Positions 43,624 to 52,664 of a stretch of DNA of 64,000 bases are shown in pieces. The position numbers and the translations under genes are program-made. The first letter of the stretch is position 1; each line of letters begins with the position of its first letter. The DNA lies in assembly GCA_004292955.1 (NCBI GenBank), contig RDXX01000054.1, positions 1 to 64,000 of the forward strand. The letters are read 5' to 3'. Source of the DNA: Oscillatoriales cyanobacterium (lineage in GTDB: Bacteria > Cyanobacteriota > Cyanobacteriia > Cyanobacteriales > Microcoleaceae). Below the pieces are notes generated by a model. It was not told the origin of the DNA. It ran no database searches and saw only the letters and a program-made list of their open reading frames with translations.

Positions 43624-44019
43624 ATGGAAAGTACGCAGAAAAAGTCTAGTGATAGTCAGGTTCGTAAGGGCGATCGAATTAAGCAGATTTTTGCGTTTGT
43701 ATCGATGGCTGGTTTTGCTGGTTCTACGATTTTTGGTATTGTGAGTCTGTTCAGCAGCGGTTTGAGCAGCCAGCACCAACAAAAACCTGTAGCTGTTGCT
43801 GTTTCTCAGGAGTCTCTACTGGCGGCCCAGGAACGGGGATATCTAACGGTTTTGCAGCGGGAACCTCAGAATCAGACGGCTCTTGAGGGGTTGGCAAATG
43901 TGCGGTTGGAGATGAATAATGGGAAAGGGGCGATCGAGCCTTTGGAGAAGTTGGTGAAGTTGAATGGCGATCGGGCTGATTATCAGGCACTGTTGCGGCA
44001 GGCGAAGGGGAAGAAGTAA
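43624..44019 (+). CDS. Small membrane-anchored TPR-like protein
   Basis: This 131-residue protein has one membrane segment at about 22-47 (IFAFVSMAGFAGSTIFGIVS). A TPR-like helical pair follows (LAAQERGYLTVLQREPQNQT, ALEGLANVRLEMNNGKGAIE), ending in a basic tail (QAKGKK). Such proteins usually serve as assembly or docking factors. No specific partner is apparent. The ATG at 43624 follows a weak AAAGG. It precedes the glycan cluster by 75 bases in the same direction, so co-transcription is possible. Confidence 0.78.
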   Translation: MESTQKKSSDSQVRKGDRIKQIFAFVSMAGFAGSTIFGIVSLFSSGLSSQHQQKPVAVAVSQESLLAAQERGYLTVLQREPQNQTALEGLANVRLEMNNGKGAIEPLEKLVKLNGDRADYQALLRQAKGKK

Positions 44020-44094
44020 GGAAAGGGCGATCGGTAAAGCCCAAATCGAAACACAGGCAAGCTACGATGATTTTACAAAACAAAAATTATTTTT

Positions 44095-46392
44095 ATGTTC
44101 TTTCTCCCAAGTTTAAAGAAAAGCGGTCATTTAGATCGAGTTCACATCACGATATGTATTGTTGGTTCTCGCAAAATTGAAAAGCAGGATGATTATGCCA
44201 GTCAAAACTGGGACATTTTCGCCCCTAACTTAACTATTTATGGATTTGATGCAGATCTAGAAGCTTGCGAGCAAGCTAATGCTGACCTAGCAGCTAGAAA
44301 AGTAAATTGGACTGAAAAACATATTCCCTTAGCTCTTAGCAATACAGAAGGAAAAGCCACACTTTATGTAACTAAATATCCTGGATGTAGTTCTTTATAT
44401 CCCCCCAGTGAAGAGTATATCAAGCGTTTTTCCGGCAATTCAGAACTAATCGAGCTAGAGTCTACATTAGATTTATCCACTACCACTTTAGAAAAATTTT
44501 GTAAAGCTGAAGGTATCAAAGAAATAGATTTTCTCCACCTAGACGTTCAGGGAGGAGAACTTAATGTTTTACAAGGAGCTGATGGGATATTAAATAATAG
44601 TGTATTGGGATTAATGACGGAAGTTGAGTTCACCGAGATATATGCAGGTCAACCTTTATTTAGCGATGTAGATGTTTATCTTAGAAAGCAAGGCTTGACA
44701 CTGTTTGACTTTGGAAGTATGTATCGCGATCGACGCCGCGACATCCCAGTTATATCACAAAGCCATCCTGGGGCTTTAATTTGGTCAGATGCTTTTTATT
44801 TTCGCGATTTGATGCGATCGGATTTGAACCCAAGCTTAAAAACACCTGAAAGACTGCTAAAGCTAGCTTGTCTGGCTGACGTAATGAAATTTCCAGATTA
44901 TGCCCTAGAAATTCTTGAGTATCTGACCTTGAATCACGGTCGCGATCCCAACTATAACTTTGCAAATAATATCATTGAGAGTCTGGGTGAAATTCCCGAA
45001 CTGGTAGAACAAGGGCTAGAATCGCTACCGATAGTTGCTAGACTTCGAGAATACATAAGTCTTGATGAAGGATACATTCCGAATACTGCCGAACCGATAA
45101 TCCCAGACTTAGAAACTACTCTGCTTAGAAACTGGAAACCTACTTTTATTTACAAAGGAAAACATCTCCCATACAACCGCATCGGGTACAATAATACTGG
45201 CGAGCGAGCCATTGAAATTCCAATTGCTTTGAATTTTCTAGCAACTTTAGAAAAGAAAGATAATATCCTGGAAGTTGGCAATACCCTCTCTCACTATGAA
45301 AACTCATTAAGCGAATATATTGGGATTAGACCAAGGCGCATAGTCGATAAATTTGAAGTTGCTCTAGGTGTAGACAATGTAGATTTTATGGACATTCCCT
45401 CTGAGGAAAAGTACGATGTTATAGTTTCAGTTTCTACTGTCGAACACATAGGACAAGGAATTGAGCCGTCTTCACAAGCCTATGGCGAGCAGATTCAAAT
45501 TCGCGACATGGAAGCGCCGCTGAAGGCGATCGCCAAAATTTATGACTTGTTAGCGGTAGGAGGTAAGGCTTTAATTACAGTACCATTTGGCAAGCTGATT
45601 GACGGCGGATGGTACATTCAGTTCGATCGACTATATTTAGAGACTTTAATAACTAAATATCAAATTCCGCGCGCAGCCATTTCTACAGTTTTTATGAGAA
45701 TTTTAGACATGGAAGTGCCAAGCAACAATCCCAGGGAAATCTGGATAGAGGAACAAAAAGAAAACCTTCAAAATGTCGAATATAACTACCCTTATCCTTG
45801 TGCAAATGCTATAGCCTTAATAGAGCTTAACAAACTTTCGGAAGCCTTTTATTTAAACCTAGATATTCCTTCCACAGCCCTAACTTATCATCAACCTGTT
45901 TGTGAAAGAGCGACATTTTTTCCCGACTTAATAAAAGATAGTTTCTTGCTGCTGTTATCAAAGCTAAGAGATATTAATTTAATCTGTTTTCCAGATTGGG
46001 AGCAACCCGAAGAATCTTTGTGTTCATATCTGGAAAAAGTCATTAGCTCAATTTTGGCTCACCCAGATCTAAGTCGCATAACTTTGCTGATATATCACAG
46101 CAATATTTCTGAGGAAGATGCAAACTTCGTGTTAGCTGGTGCAACAATGAACGTTTTGATGGAAGAGCAATTAGAGGTTGATCGTGAACCAGAATTTCAT
46201 TTAATGGAAAACATTAGTCAGGTTGAATGGGCCGCTTTGATACCTCGTATCTATTCGGAAATTGTCTGCGAAGACTCGAATAAGCAAGCAAGTGTAAACC
46301 TGCTATCAAAAAATATTCCTGTCTGTGACTTAGAAAACTTTAGCAAGCAGCGAATTGTTATGTTAGAAACAGAAGCTTGTGTTCTTAGATAA
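44095..46392 (+). CDS. FkbM methyltransferase / class I methyltransferase fusion with C-terminal FPDW module
   Basis: This is a 765-residue three-part protein. Residues about 40-235 are an FkbM-type methyltransferase (YGFDADLEACEQANADLAAR, IDFLHLDVQGGELNVLQGAD, GLMTEVEF). Residues about 375-560 are a second SAM-dependent methyltransferase-like domain (NILEVGNTLSHYE, YDVIVSVSTVEHIGQG, VGGKALITVPFG). Residues about 626-750 are the FPDW module (LICFPDWEQPEESL, SRITLLIYH, ATMNVLMEEQL, VEWAALIPRI), also found in the proteins at 46438 and 55476. FkbM enzymes O-methylate sugars or polyketides. In this setting, methylation of a surface glycan is likely. The first motif of the second methyltransferase (EVGNTLS) is atypical, so it may be weak or inactive. 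Confidence 0.85.
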   Translation: MFFLPSLKKSGHLDRVHITICIVGSRKIEKQDDYASQNWDIFAPNLTIYGFDADLEACEQANADLAARKVNWTEKHIPLALSNTEGKATLYVTKYPGCSSLYPPSEEYIKRFSGNSELIELESTLDLSTTTLEKFCKAEGIKEIDFLHLDVQGGELNVLQGADGILNNSVLGLMTEVEFTEIYAGQPLFSDVDVYLRKQGLTLFDFGSMYRDRRRDIPVISQSHPGALIWSDAFYFRDLMRSDLNPSLKTPERLLKLACLADVMKFPDYALEILEYLTLNHGRDPNYNFANNIIESLGEIPELVEQGLESLPIVARLREYISLDEGYIPNTAEPIIPDLETTLLRNWKPTFIYKGKHLPYNRIGYNNTGERAIEIPIALNFLATLEKKDNILEVGNTLSHYENSLSEYIGIRPRRIVDKFEVALGVDNVDFMDIPSEEKYDVIVSVSTVEHIGQGIEPSSQAYGEQIQIRDMEAPLKAIAKIYDLLAVGGKALITVPFGKLIDGGWYIQFDRLYLETLITKYQIPRAAISTVFMRILDMEVPSNNPREIWIEEQKENLQNVEYNYPYPCANAIALIELNKLSEAFYLNLDIPSTALTYHQPVCERATFFPDLIKDSFLLLLSKLRDINLICFPDWEQPEESLCSYLEKVISSILAHPDLSRITLLIYHSNISEEDANFVLAGATMNVLMEEQLEVDREPEFHLMENISQVEWAALIPRIYSEIVCEDSNKQASVNLLSKNIPVCDLENFSKQRIVMLETEACVLR

Positions 46393-46437
46393 TCACTTTT
46401 GTACTATTGCAACATTTCCAAACATCACACAGCAAAT

Positions 46438-47910
46438 ATGGTAATTGTCATTGATGGCGTATTTTTTCAGCTATACAGAACCGGAATAGCCCGTGTTTGG
46501 CGATCGTTATTAGAAGAATGGGCAGTCAGCAATTTCGCTGAATGTATTGTGGTTTTTGATCGTGCGGGTACGGCCCCAAAAATTCCTGGCATCAAATATC
46601 GTACCATCTCGCCTTATGACTACAACGCTACGGATGCTGATCGCGAAATGCTACAGCAAGTGTGCGATGAAGAAGGTGCAGATTTATTTATCTCTACTTA
46701 CTATACAACGCCACTATCAACTCCTTCTGTATTCATGGCCTATGATATGATTCCAGAAGTTTTGGGTGCCAACTTTGATGAACCCATGTGGAGGGAAAAA
46801 CATCGTGGAATTCGTCACGCATCTGCCTATATTTCAATTTCAGAAAATACAGCTTGTGATTTAGTCAAGTTTTTTCCTCAAATTCATTCTAATTTAGTAA
46901 CTGTCGCTCATTGCGGAGTTGCGAATAATTTCTCACCTGCTAATCTAGTGGAAGTTAATTGTTTTAAAAGCAAGTACGGGATTTCCAAGCCTTACTTTAT
47001 TTTAGTCGGTGCAGGAAGTGGCTATAAAAATGCAAATTTGTTCTTCCAAGCTTTTGCTAAACTTTATAGCAGACAAGGTTTTGAAATTGTCTGTACGGGT
47101 AGTGGCATATTATTAAGTCCAGAATTTAGAGATTGTACGTGGGGGAGTACAGTGCATATGCTGCAACTCAGCGATGAGGAGTTGACTCTAGCTTATTCTG
47201 GTGCGATCGCACTGGTTTATCCGTCGAAGTATGAAGGTTTTGGGATGCCGGTTTTAGAGGCGATTGCTAGTGCCTGCCCTGTGATTACTTGCCCTAATTC
47301 CTCTATTCCTGAAGTTGCAGGAGCCGCAGCTTTATATGTGAATGATGATGATATTGATGGGCTAGCAGATGCGCTTTGCGAGGTGCAGAAACCCAAAGTT
47401 CGCGACTCATTGATTCCTGCTGGGCTGGAACAAGCGAAAAATTTTTCGTGGTCAAAGATGGCCAAAATAGTTAGTTCAGCCTTGATTGAAGCTACTCTCT
47501 TCCGTTTGAATTTGAAAGAGATTAATTTAATTATTTTCCCAGATTGGTCGAAATTAGAAGAGTTTTTGGGTTTAGAGTTGCTAGAAGTGATTAGGGCGAT
47601 CGCAACTCACCCAGATAAAAGCAAGATGACTTTACTGGTAGACACCACCAACATTTCTGACGAAGATGCTGATTTAGCTTTATCTAGCGTTGCCATGAAT
47701 CTGCTGATGGAAAAAGATTTAGATGTTTCGGACGGACCTGAGATTGTAGCGATCGGACATTTGAACGAAATTCAGTGGCAAGCGCTCGTGCCTTACCTTC
47801 GTGCTAGAATTGTCTTGGAGAATGAGAATAAAGAAGCGATCGCGCAAATAGCCTCCCCAAAAATTCCCTTGGTTCAAATCGATAGTTTAAGTGAGTTCAC
47901 AAATTTATAA
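46438..47910 (+). CDS. Glycosyltransferase family 4 protein with C-terminal FPDW module
   Basis: This is a 490-residue GT-B-fold retaining glycosyltransferase. Its N-terminal part has VIDGVFFQLYRTGIARVW and DLFISTYYTTPL. The C-terminal catalytic part (about 180-345) has FILVGAGSGYKNANLFFQAF, then LSDEELTLAYSGAIALVYPS, KYEGFGMPVLEAIASACPVI and SSIPEVAGAAALYV. Residues about 362-490 are the FPDW module (INLIIFPDWSKLEEFL, KMTLLVDTTNISDEDADL, MNLLMEKDLDV, IQWQALVPYL). The ATG at 46438 is preferred over a TTG at 46399 because it begins the first beta strand. It lies 46 bases after the FkbM fusion gene, same strand, probably the same operon. Confidence 0.88.
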   Translation: MVIVIDGVFFQLYRTGIARVWRSLLEEWAVSNFAECIVVFDRAGTAPKIPGIKYRTISPYDYNATDADREMLQQVCDEEGADLFISTYYTTPLSTPSVFMAYDMIPEVLGANFDEPMWREKHRGIRHASAYISISENTACDLVKFFPQIHSNLVTVAHCGVANNFSPANLVEVNCFKSKYGISKPYFILVGAGSGYKNANLFFQAFAKLYSRQGFEIVCTGSGILLSPEFRDCTWGSTVHMLQLSDEELTLAYSGAIALVYPSKYEGFGMPVLEAIASACPVITCPNSSIPEVAGAAALYVNDDDIDGLADALCEVQKPKVRDSLIPAGLEQAKNFSWSKMAKIVSSALIEATLFRLNLKEINLIIFPDWSKLEEFLGLELLEVIRAIATHPDKSKMTLLVDTTNISDEDADLALSSVAMNLLMEKDLDVSDGPEIVAIGHLNEIQWQALVPYLRARIVLENENKEAIAQIASPKIPLVQIDSLSEFTNL

Positions 47911-47920
47911 GTTTGTTCGT

Positions 47921-49501
47921 CTAGTTTTTACAGTAAAGGTGAATTTTCGTATTTTTATTTAAGTTTCGATTAAAATTACCAAATTCATACTGCTTAAATT
48001 TATCCTTCAAAAACCAAGATGAATTTCTCAAAAATATTTCCTTCTGGTATGGCAAAAGCACAACGCATGGCAAATATTTTTTGTTTTTAAGTTTATCCAA
48101 AGTTTGATAATTATAAAATTTTTCTATCTTTTGATAAAAAGAATTTTTAGGACTAACATAGCTATCAAAATACAAATTATTTCTACTTGATACATAATTA
48201 AGATATTTTTTTATTGAAAAACTCCATTCATAGGAAAGATGAGGGTTTGAAACAATTAAGATTGGATCGTTTACTTGAGTTTTTGCTTCTATTGTTCGCA
48301 GTAAAGCAGCGGTAGATTTCCCTTCAAGTGCAAAAGTATGTGCTGCATCCCAAGCTAAACTCAAGTTAAAGCTCAACGTAATCATAATTAATAATAAAAT
48401 CAACTTAGCTGCAAATTTATAATTTTTATTGAGATAATTGTAGATAGTTATTATTAAAAAAGCATAACCTAAAATTCCGGGTAATATGTATCGTTGAACA
48501 ATTCCAGACTTGGCGTAAAGCAATATTTGAGGTATTGCAACTAAGAAAAGTAAAATAACCGAAAAATACAAAGCATTTAAAATCGGGGGTAGAGATTGAG
48601 AATAAGGGGGCTTAATAGTTAATCTAATTGATATCAAACTTATTAATATGATCCACCAATAACCAGCCTGACTTAAACTTTGAGTAGCGTTGATGATACT
48701 GGAAATATTAAATCCATCAACTCCAGCGTATCCAATCTCAGGATTTAGCCCAATATAAAATTTGATAAACACAAATTCTGTACAAAAAATTATACCCAAA
48801 ATTGATAGCGATAAACTATTCTTCTTCAGAGATTCAAGCCATGACAAAGTTTTTATATGACGAGACATCCAAACTTTGAGCGCCGCTATAGCTGGAATCA
48901 CAAGAATAAAACTTTCTTTAGACAAAGACATTATTAAAACTAAAACAACAAATAAACTTTCATATAAACTTTTATATTTATTAACTTTCTCACTCAGTGC
49001 TGCAAATACTAAAGCACCCGCTAGTAAAAATGTACCTATTGTTTCAGCAGGCCCAAGTTGCCACCAGACTGCTGATTGCGGCCCCAAAGTTATTAAAAAG
49101 GAAAATAGTAGAGCTTCTCTTATTGAAAAATTGATCAACCTTCCAAACATGAATAGGAAGAATGTAGTGAAAACTCCTAACATTCCCGTATAAAGTGACC
49201 ACCAAGCGAAATTAATTCCTAGTAATCTTGTTTGAAGAATTCTATGAAAATAATAAAAGGGTCGAAACCTTCCAGTTAATAAATCATTGTGAATCCATTG
49301 ACTACTTACTTCAAAAATACCGAGTTTTTCAACTGTAAGATTATAGTTAATATGAGCTATTTCATGGTCATCAGTAAAGTGATATCCAGAAAACAGTGAA
49401 CCACTTGTGATAAATAGGAGAAACCAAAATATTAAGATGAACAGGAAAACAGTTAGATAATCATATTTTTTGAAAAAGCTAACATAGTTAGATATTTTCA
49501 C
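47921..49501 (-). CDS. Polytopic membrane protein, GT-C-like
   Basis: This 526-residue protein has about ten to twelve hydrophobic segments. After the first (VFLFILIFWFLLFITSG), the first outer loop has SGYHFTDDHEIAH, an acidic pair placed as in GT-C transferases that use polyprenyl-phosphate sugars. A C-terminal soluble part begins about residue 420. Family assignment is uncertain. GTG at 49501 is chosen because an ATG at 49594 would overlap the upstream gene by 74 bases. The gene is clearly richer in A and T than its neighbours, a possible sign of separate origin. It follows the GT41 gene by 19 bases. Confidence 0.7.
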   Translation of the reverse strand: MKISNYVSFFKKYDYLTVFLFILIFWFLLFITSGSLFSGYHFTDDHEIAHINYNLTVEKLGIFEVSSQWIHNDLLTGRFRPFYYFHRILQTRLLGINFAWWSLYTGMLGVFTTFFLFMFGRLINFSIREALLFSFLITLGPQSAVWWQLGPAETIGTFLLAGALVFAALSEKVNKYKSLYESLFVVLVLIMSLSKESFILVIPAIAALKVWMSRHIKTLSWLESLKKNSLSLSILGIIFCTEFVFIKFYIGLNPEIGYAGVDGFNISSIINATQSLSQAGYWWIILISLISIRLTIKPPYSQSLPPILNALYFSVILLFLVAIPQILLYAKSGIVQRYILPGILGYAFLIITIYNYLNKNYKFAAKLILLLIMITLSFNLSLAWDAAHTFALEGKSTAALLRTIEAKTQVNDPILIVSNPHLSYEWSFSIKKYLNYVSSRNNLYFDSYVSPKNSFYQKIEKFYNYQTLDKLKNKKYLPCVVLLPYQKEIFLRNSSWFLKDKFKQYEFGNFNRNLNKNTKIHLYCKN

Positions 49502-49520
49502 GCTAAACCATCTCGATAGA

Positions 49521-51770
49521 CTAAGTGTTATCACAATATTTCTGCCACATCTGCTCGTAAGCATTTTCCATTTCACGAGTAAACTGTTTGGCATTCCAGA
49601 GGGGAGATGTTTGCCTTGATTGCCGCAGTCGCCACGCTATCTGTTGTCGCAAAGCCGAATCTTTACCCAAGCGAACTCCCCACTCCACATACTCTTCATC
49701 AGTCCAAGCAATTCCTTCAGTTACACCCACATTCATCATCATCGTATAGCTGTTACGAGCAGCAAACTGCTCGCCAACTCGCGTTACCAGAGGAATACCC
49801 ATCCACAGAGTTTCTAGGGTGGTTGTAGCTCCGTTATACGGGTAGGTATCAAGAACTACGTCAGCGATGCCTAAGTTAGCTCGGTGAAAGGCTTCTGAGG
49901 GGTCTTGCGACAAAAATCGCAGGCGATCGCCCTCCACACCCTCTTCTTCCGCTAGCTGAGTAAAAAAGCGTTCAATCGCTTTTCTATCAGCCCCACCCTT
50001 GATTAAAAAGTAACTGTTCGGTACTTCTGCCAGAATCTTAATTTGTAATCGCGCTGTGTCAGGATGCCGCTTGTAGCCAACCTGAGAACTAAGATATATA
50101 ACGGCGTCGCTAGAAATATTCAAATGCTCGCGGCGCAGAGTCGGTACCTCCACCTCAAAACCATCCACAGCTATATAGGTTTGAGGCAAGCGCCAAATTT
50201 TTTCGCTGTAATAATCCTCGGCTGACTCCGGCAGAACATAGGGATCTGCAATAAAATAATCAATAGCGGGCAGTCCAGAAGCATCCCAACCCAACCAAGT
50301 AACTTGAATAGGTGCCGGTTTGAGCGCCATCACTTCACCAGTCAAATCCAGAGTGATGCTGTCTAAATCTATCAGAATATCAATCTCATCCTGATAAATT
50401 TGCTCAGCCATTTCTCCCGGAAAAAAACTACCTTGATGAGCTTTATGGGCCTGCTCAACATAGAATTCTTCTAACCAATCGTAGAGCGGCTTTTTTCTAT
50501 AAGCCATGAAATAAGTATAAAGTTGAAAGCGATCGCGGTCGTGATACTGAAACAGCCATCTCACCAGCCAGCCCACAGAATGTCTTCCCAGGCAATGGGA
50601 TAGGTAGCCAATCTTCAAAGGCTTGACAGTAGCACCAAGATTGCGACGAGCTAAGTTCCCCTGCCGAAATCGCTCTACCTCCTCCCTGGCATAGATTTCA
50701 ATGTTGGTTTGGCACAGTTTAGCCACTTGGTTTTGAAGTTGTCTGTTATTTTTTGCCCGATCCTGAAAGTAGGGGAAAAAGAAAGTTGTAGTCAACAAAC
50801 TTTGAACTCTGGTTTGAATCAGCGAGGTCGCCTGTCGATCGATCAGAGACTGCAATTGTGATTGGTGACGTTTCATGACAGAACAGACTTCTTCCCAATA
50901 TCCAACTGCACCCATCAACCCTCGAAGAATCTTGTAATTCGCATAAACTTTCTCGGGTAATTCCTCTGATAAGGAATAGCACAATTTAGCCAGTTCTATA
51001 CCTTTTTCGTACTGCCTAGCATTTTGGTAACAAGCCGCCAAATGATGTAAAAGAGTCAACCTTTGCAAAATGTCTAAATTTTCAAAATCTAAACGGCGAC
51101 CTATCTCAGCAAAACTAGCAGCTAGTGTCGCCGACGACGAAGAAATTTTTATACAGGCTACGATCATAAGTTGGACAAAATCTTGAGGCTCGCGGACATG
51201 GGGAAGACAGGCTTCCGCTAATTCCAGAGCGGACGGGTGAAAAGGATCGCAATCTAAAACACTTTTCAAGACTTGCATTAATAGCTCAAACTCTACTTCT
51301 ATCGGTGGTTCCGACTGGAGGAGTTCTATTACACCAAAAGAATATAGTTCATCTCCTGTGTAGATATCAAGGAGGATGGACAGCCCTATCAAATGGAACA
51401 GATTGTTAATATCGGTGGGATTAATCTCTCTTATGTGCTGGCGGATTGTCCAAGCTAGCGAATAGTCTGCCAAATTTCCCCTGCGAACAGCTTCAGCTTG
51501 CAGCACCTCAATCAGTTCCGCTGTCCACTGCTCAACTTGTTCCGGCTCTCCTTCTGCCATGCCAAGCAGCCAAGTTGTCTGAGCTTCTGCCTCTTGCCCT
51601 TGCAACAGCAACATCAACCCTAAATACCAGTAACAAGACTTAGTATCAGCTTCGTCTTCAATCGCCTGCTCGTATAAGTTTGCAGCTTGACTATAATCGC
51701 CTCTGAGCAGGCATTGATGGGCTTGTTGCTGCCAAAGGGCAGGCTCAGGAGATAGCGAACTAGCAATCAT
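49521..51770 (-). CDS. TPR / O-GlcNAc-transferase-like (GT41, SPINDLY) protein
   Basis: In this 749-residue protein the N-terminal ~350 residues are helical repeats of TPR type (LWQQQAHQCLLRGDYSQAAN, CYWYLGLMLLLQGQEAEAQT, HLAACYQNARQYEKGIELAK). The GT41 catalytic half starts near residue 364: KIGYLSHCLGRHSVGWLVRW, IDILIDLDSITLDLTGEVMA, APIQVTWLGWDASGLP, IADVVLDTYPYNGATTTLET and GIPLVTRVGEQFAARNSYTM. Such enzymes add a sugar to Ser/Thr of proteins. It lies downstream of the pilin gene on the same strand. The frame is open to 51863, but ATG 51770 gives the natural N-terminus. Pilin glycosylation is an inference from position. Confidence 0.88.
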   Translation of the reverse strand: MIASSLSPEPALWQQQAHQCLLRGDYSQAANLYEQAIEDEADTKSCYWYLGLMLLLQGQEAEAQTTWLLGMAEGEPEQVEQWTAELIEVLQAEAVRRGNLADYSLAWTIRQHIREINPTDINNLFHLIGLSILLDIYTGDELYSFGVIELLQSEPPIEVEFELLMQVLKSVLDCDPFHPSALELAEACLPHVREPQDFVQLMIVACIKISSSSATLAASFAEIGRRLDFENLDILQRLTLLHHLAACYQNARQYEKGIELAKLCYSLSEELPEKVYANYKILRGLMGAVGYWEEVCSVMKRHQSQLQSLIDRQATSLIQTRVQSLLTTTFFFPYFQDRAKNNRQLQNQVAKLCQTNIEIYAREEVERFRQGNLARRNLGATVKPLKIGYLSHCLGRHSVGWLVRWLFQYHDRDRFQLYTYFMAYRKKPLYDWLEEFYVEQAHKAHQGSFFPGEMAEQIYQDEIDILIDLDSITLDLTGEVMALKPAPIQVTWLGWDASGLPAIDYFIADPYVLPESAEDYYSEKIWRLPQTYIAVDGFEVEVPTLRREHLNISSDAVIYLSSQVGYKRHPDTARLQIKILAEVPNSYFLIKGGADRKAIERFFTQLAEEEGVEGDRLRFLSQDPSEAFHRANLGIADVVLDTYPYNGATTTLETLWMGIPLVTRVGEQFAARNSYTMMMNVGVTEGIAWTDEEYVEWGVRLGKDSALRQQIAWRLRQSRQTSPLWNAKQFTREMENAYEQMWQKYCDNT

Positions 51771-51944
51771 AAAGGCAAGATTCTCAAAAATTACTGGTTG
51801 AAAACTTATGCAACCCCGAATGTTATTGCGAGGGGTAGGTAGCTCAAGAAGAGATCTCGCCAAACAAAGCTTAAGATTACTGTGTTACAGCTATCGCTTC
51901 GCTGGCAATAACAAACTACGCAAGTCATACGATCCTCTAAGAAG

Positions 51945-51974
51945 AGTGGGTAGCGTACACATACACTACCCACT
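51945..51974 (-). terminator. Hairpin downstream of the pilin gene
   Basis: AGTGGGTAGCGTA and TACACTACCCACT form a 13-bp stem with one G-T pair, 56 bases after the pilin stop. There is no long T run on the minus strand, so it may stabilise the pilin mRNA end or attenuate read-through into the GT41 gene. Confidence 0.5.
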
Positions 51975-52029
51975 TTCCTAAAAATTTTAGGCTATGCCAG
52001 AAAAAAACATTCTCAAGCTAATGCCTTTC

Positions 52030-52557
52030 CTACTTCGAGACTTCTTGGCTGTCAGCCTTAGCGCAGACTGGAGGATTGGTAGCAACTCCAGCGAGTGCAG
52101 TTTGTTGGGTTGCTAGACTCTCGCACAATACTGCTAACGTAGTTGCTTCACTTGTAGCAAGAACCGTACCCAGAACCACCGATCCTGTATACGCTTTAAG
52201 TGCACCAACCCTGGCTATTCCCTGATTGGCAACTGCACTTTGACTAGAGCCTGAGACTGCGTAGTCGTAGTTAGTAGTTTGAGTTTTGATACCAATTCCT
52301 AGTTTATCAATGGTGTCTGTTACGAAGCCACCAGCTTCCGCATATTTTGCTTGCTGAGCTCGGTTCATTGAACCAGTGTACTGCTTGGCTTCAGACTGCT
52401 TAGCTTTGTTGGCTTGGTTGAGGAAGGAAGGCAAAGCAATAGCAGATAGAATACCGATGATGATGATCACGACCAGCAGTTCAATTAACGTGAAACCCTT
52501 ATCCAGTTTTTTATGATTGAGGTGTTGCAGGAATCTGGCTTTAAATTCAGTCTTCAT
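52030..52557 (-). CDS. pilA: Type IV pilin-like protein (PilA family)
   Basis: This is a 175-residue pre-pilin with a long leader (21 residues) ending in the cleavage site KGFTLIELLVVIIIIGILSA. Glu5 of the mature protein is present and the first helix is the conserved hydrophobic one. SFLNQANKAKQSEAKQYTGS and NRAQQAKYAEAGGFV follow, as in cyanobacterial major and minor pilins. The C-terminal part is Ser/Thr/Ala-rich with two cysteines (CESL, PVCAKA) that could form the D-loop. The Ser/Thr content and neighbours (GT41, methyltransferases) suggest it is glycosylated. Which pilin class it belongs to cannot be settled here. Confidence 0.88.
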   Translation of the reverse strand: MKTEFKARFLQHLNHKKLDKGFTLIELLVVIIIIGILSAIALPSFLNQANKAKQSEAKQYTGSMNRAQQAKYAEAGGFVTDTIDKLGIGIKTQTTNYDYAVSGSSQSAVANQGIARVGALKAYTGSVVLGTVLATSEATTLAVLCESLATQQTALAGVATNPPVCAKADSQEVSK

Positions 52558-52664
52558 GATTAGTTTCTCCTAGAGGTGTGGATGCTTGACTTCTAACTCG
52601 TAAACTTAACTTACCCACTTTTGCCAACGTTCATATCACCCGCCGCCCATTTTTTTTCCTCTCC

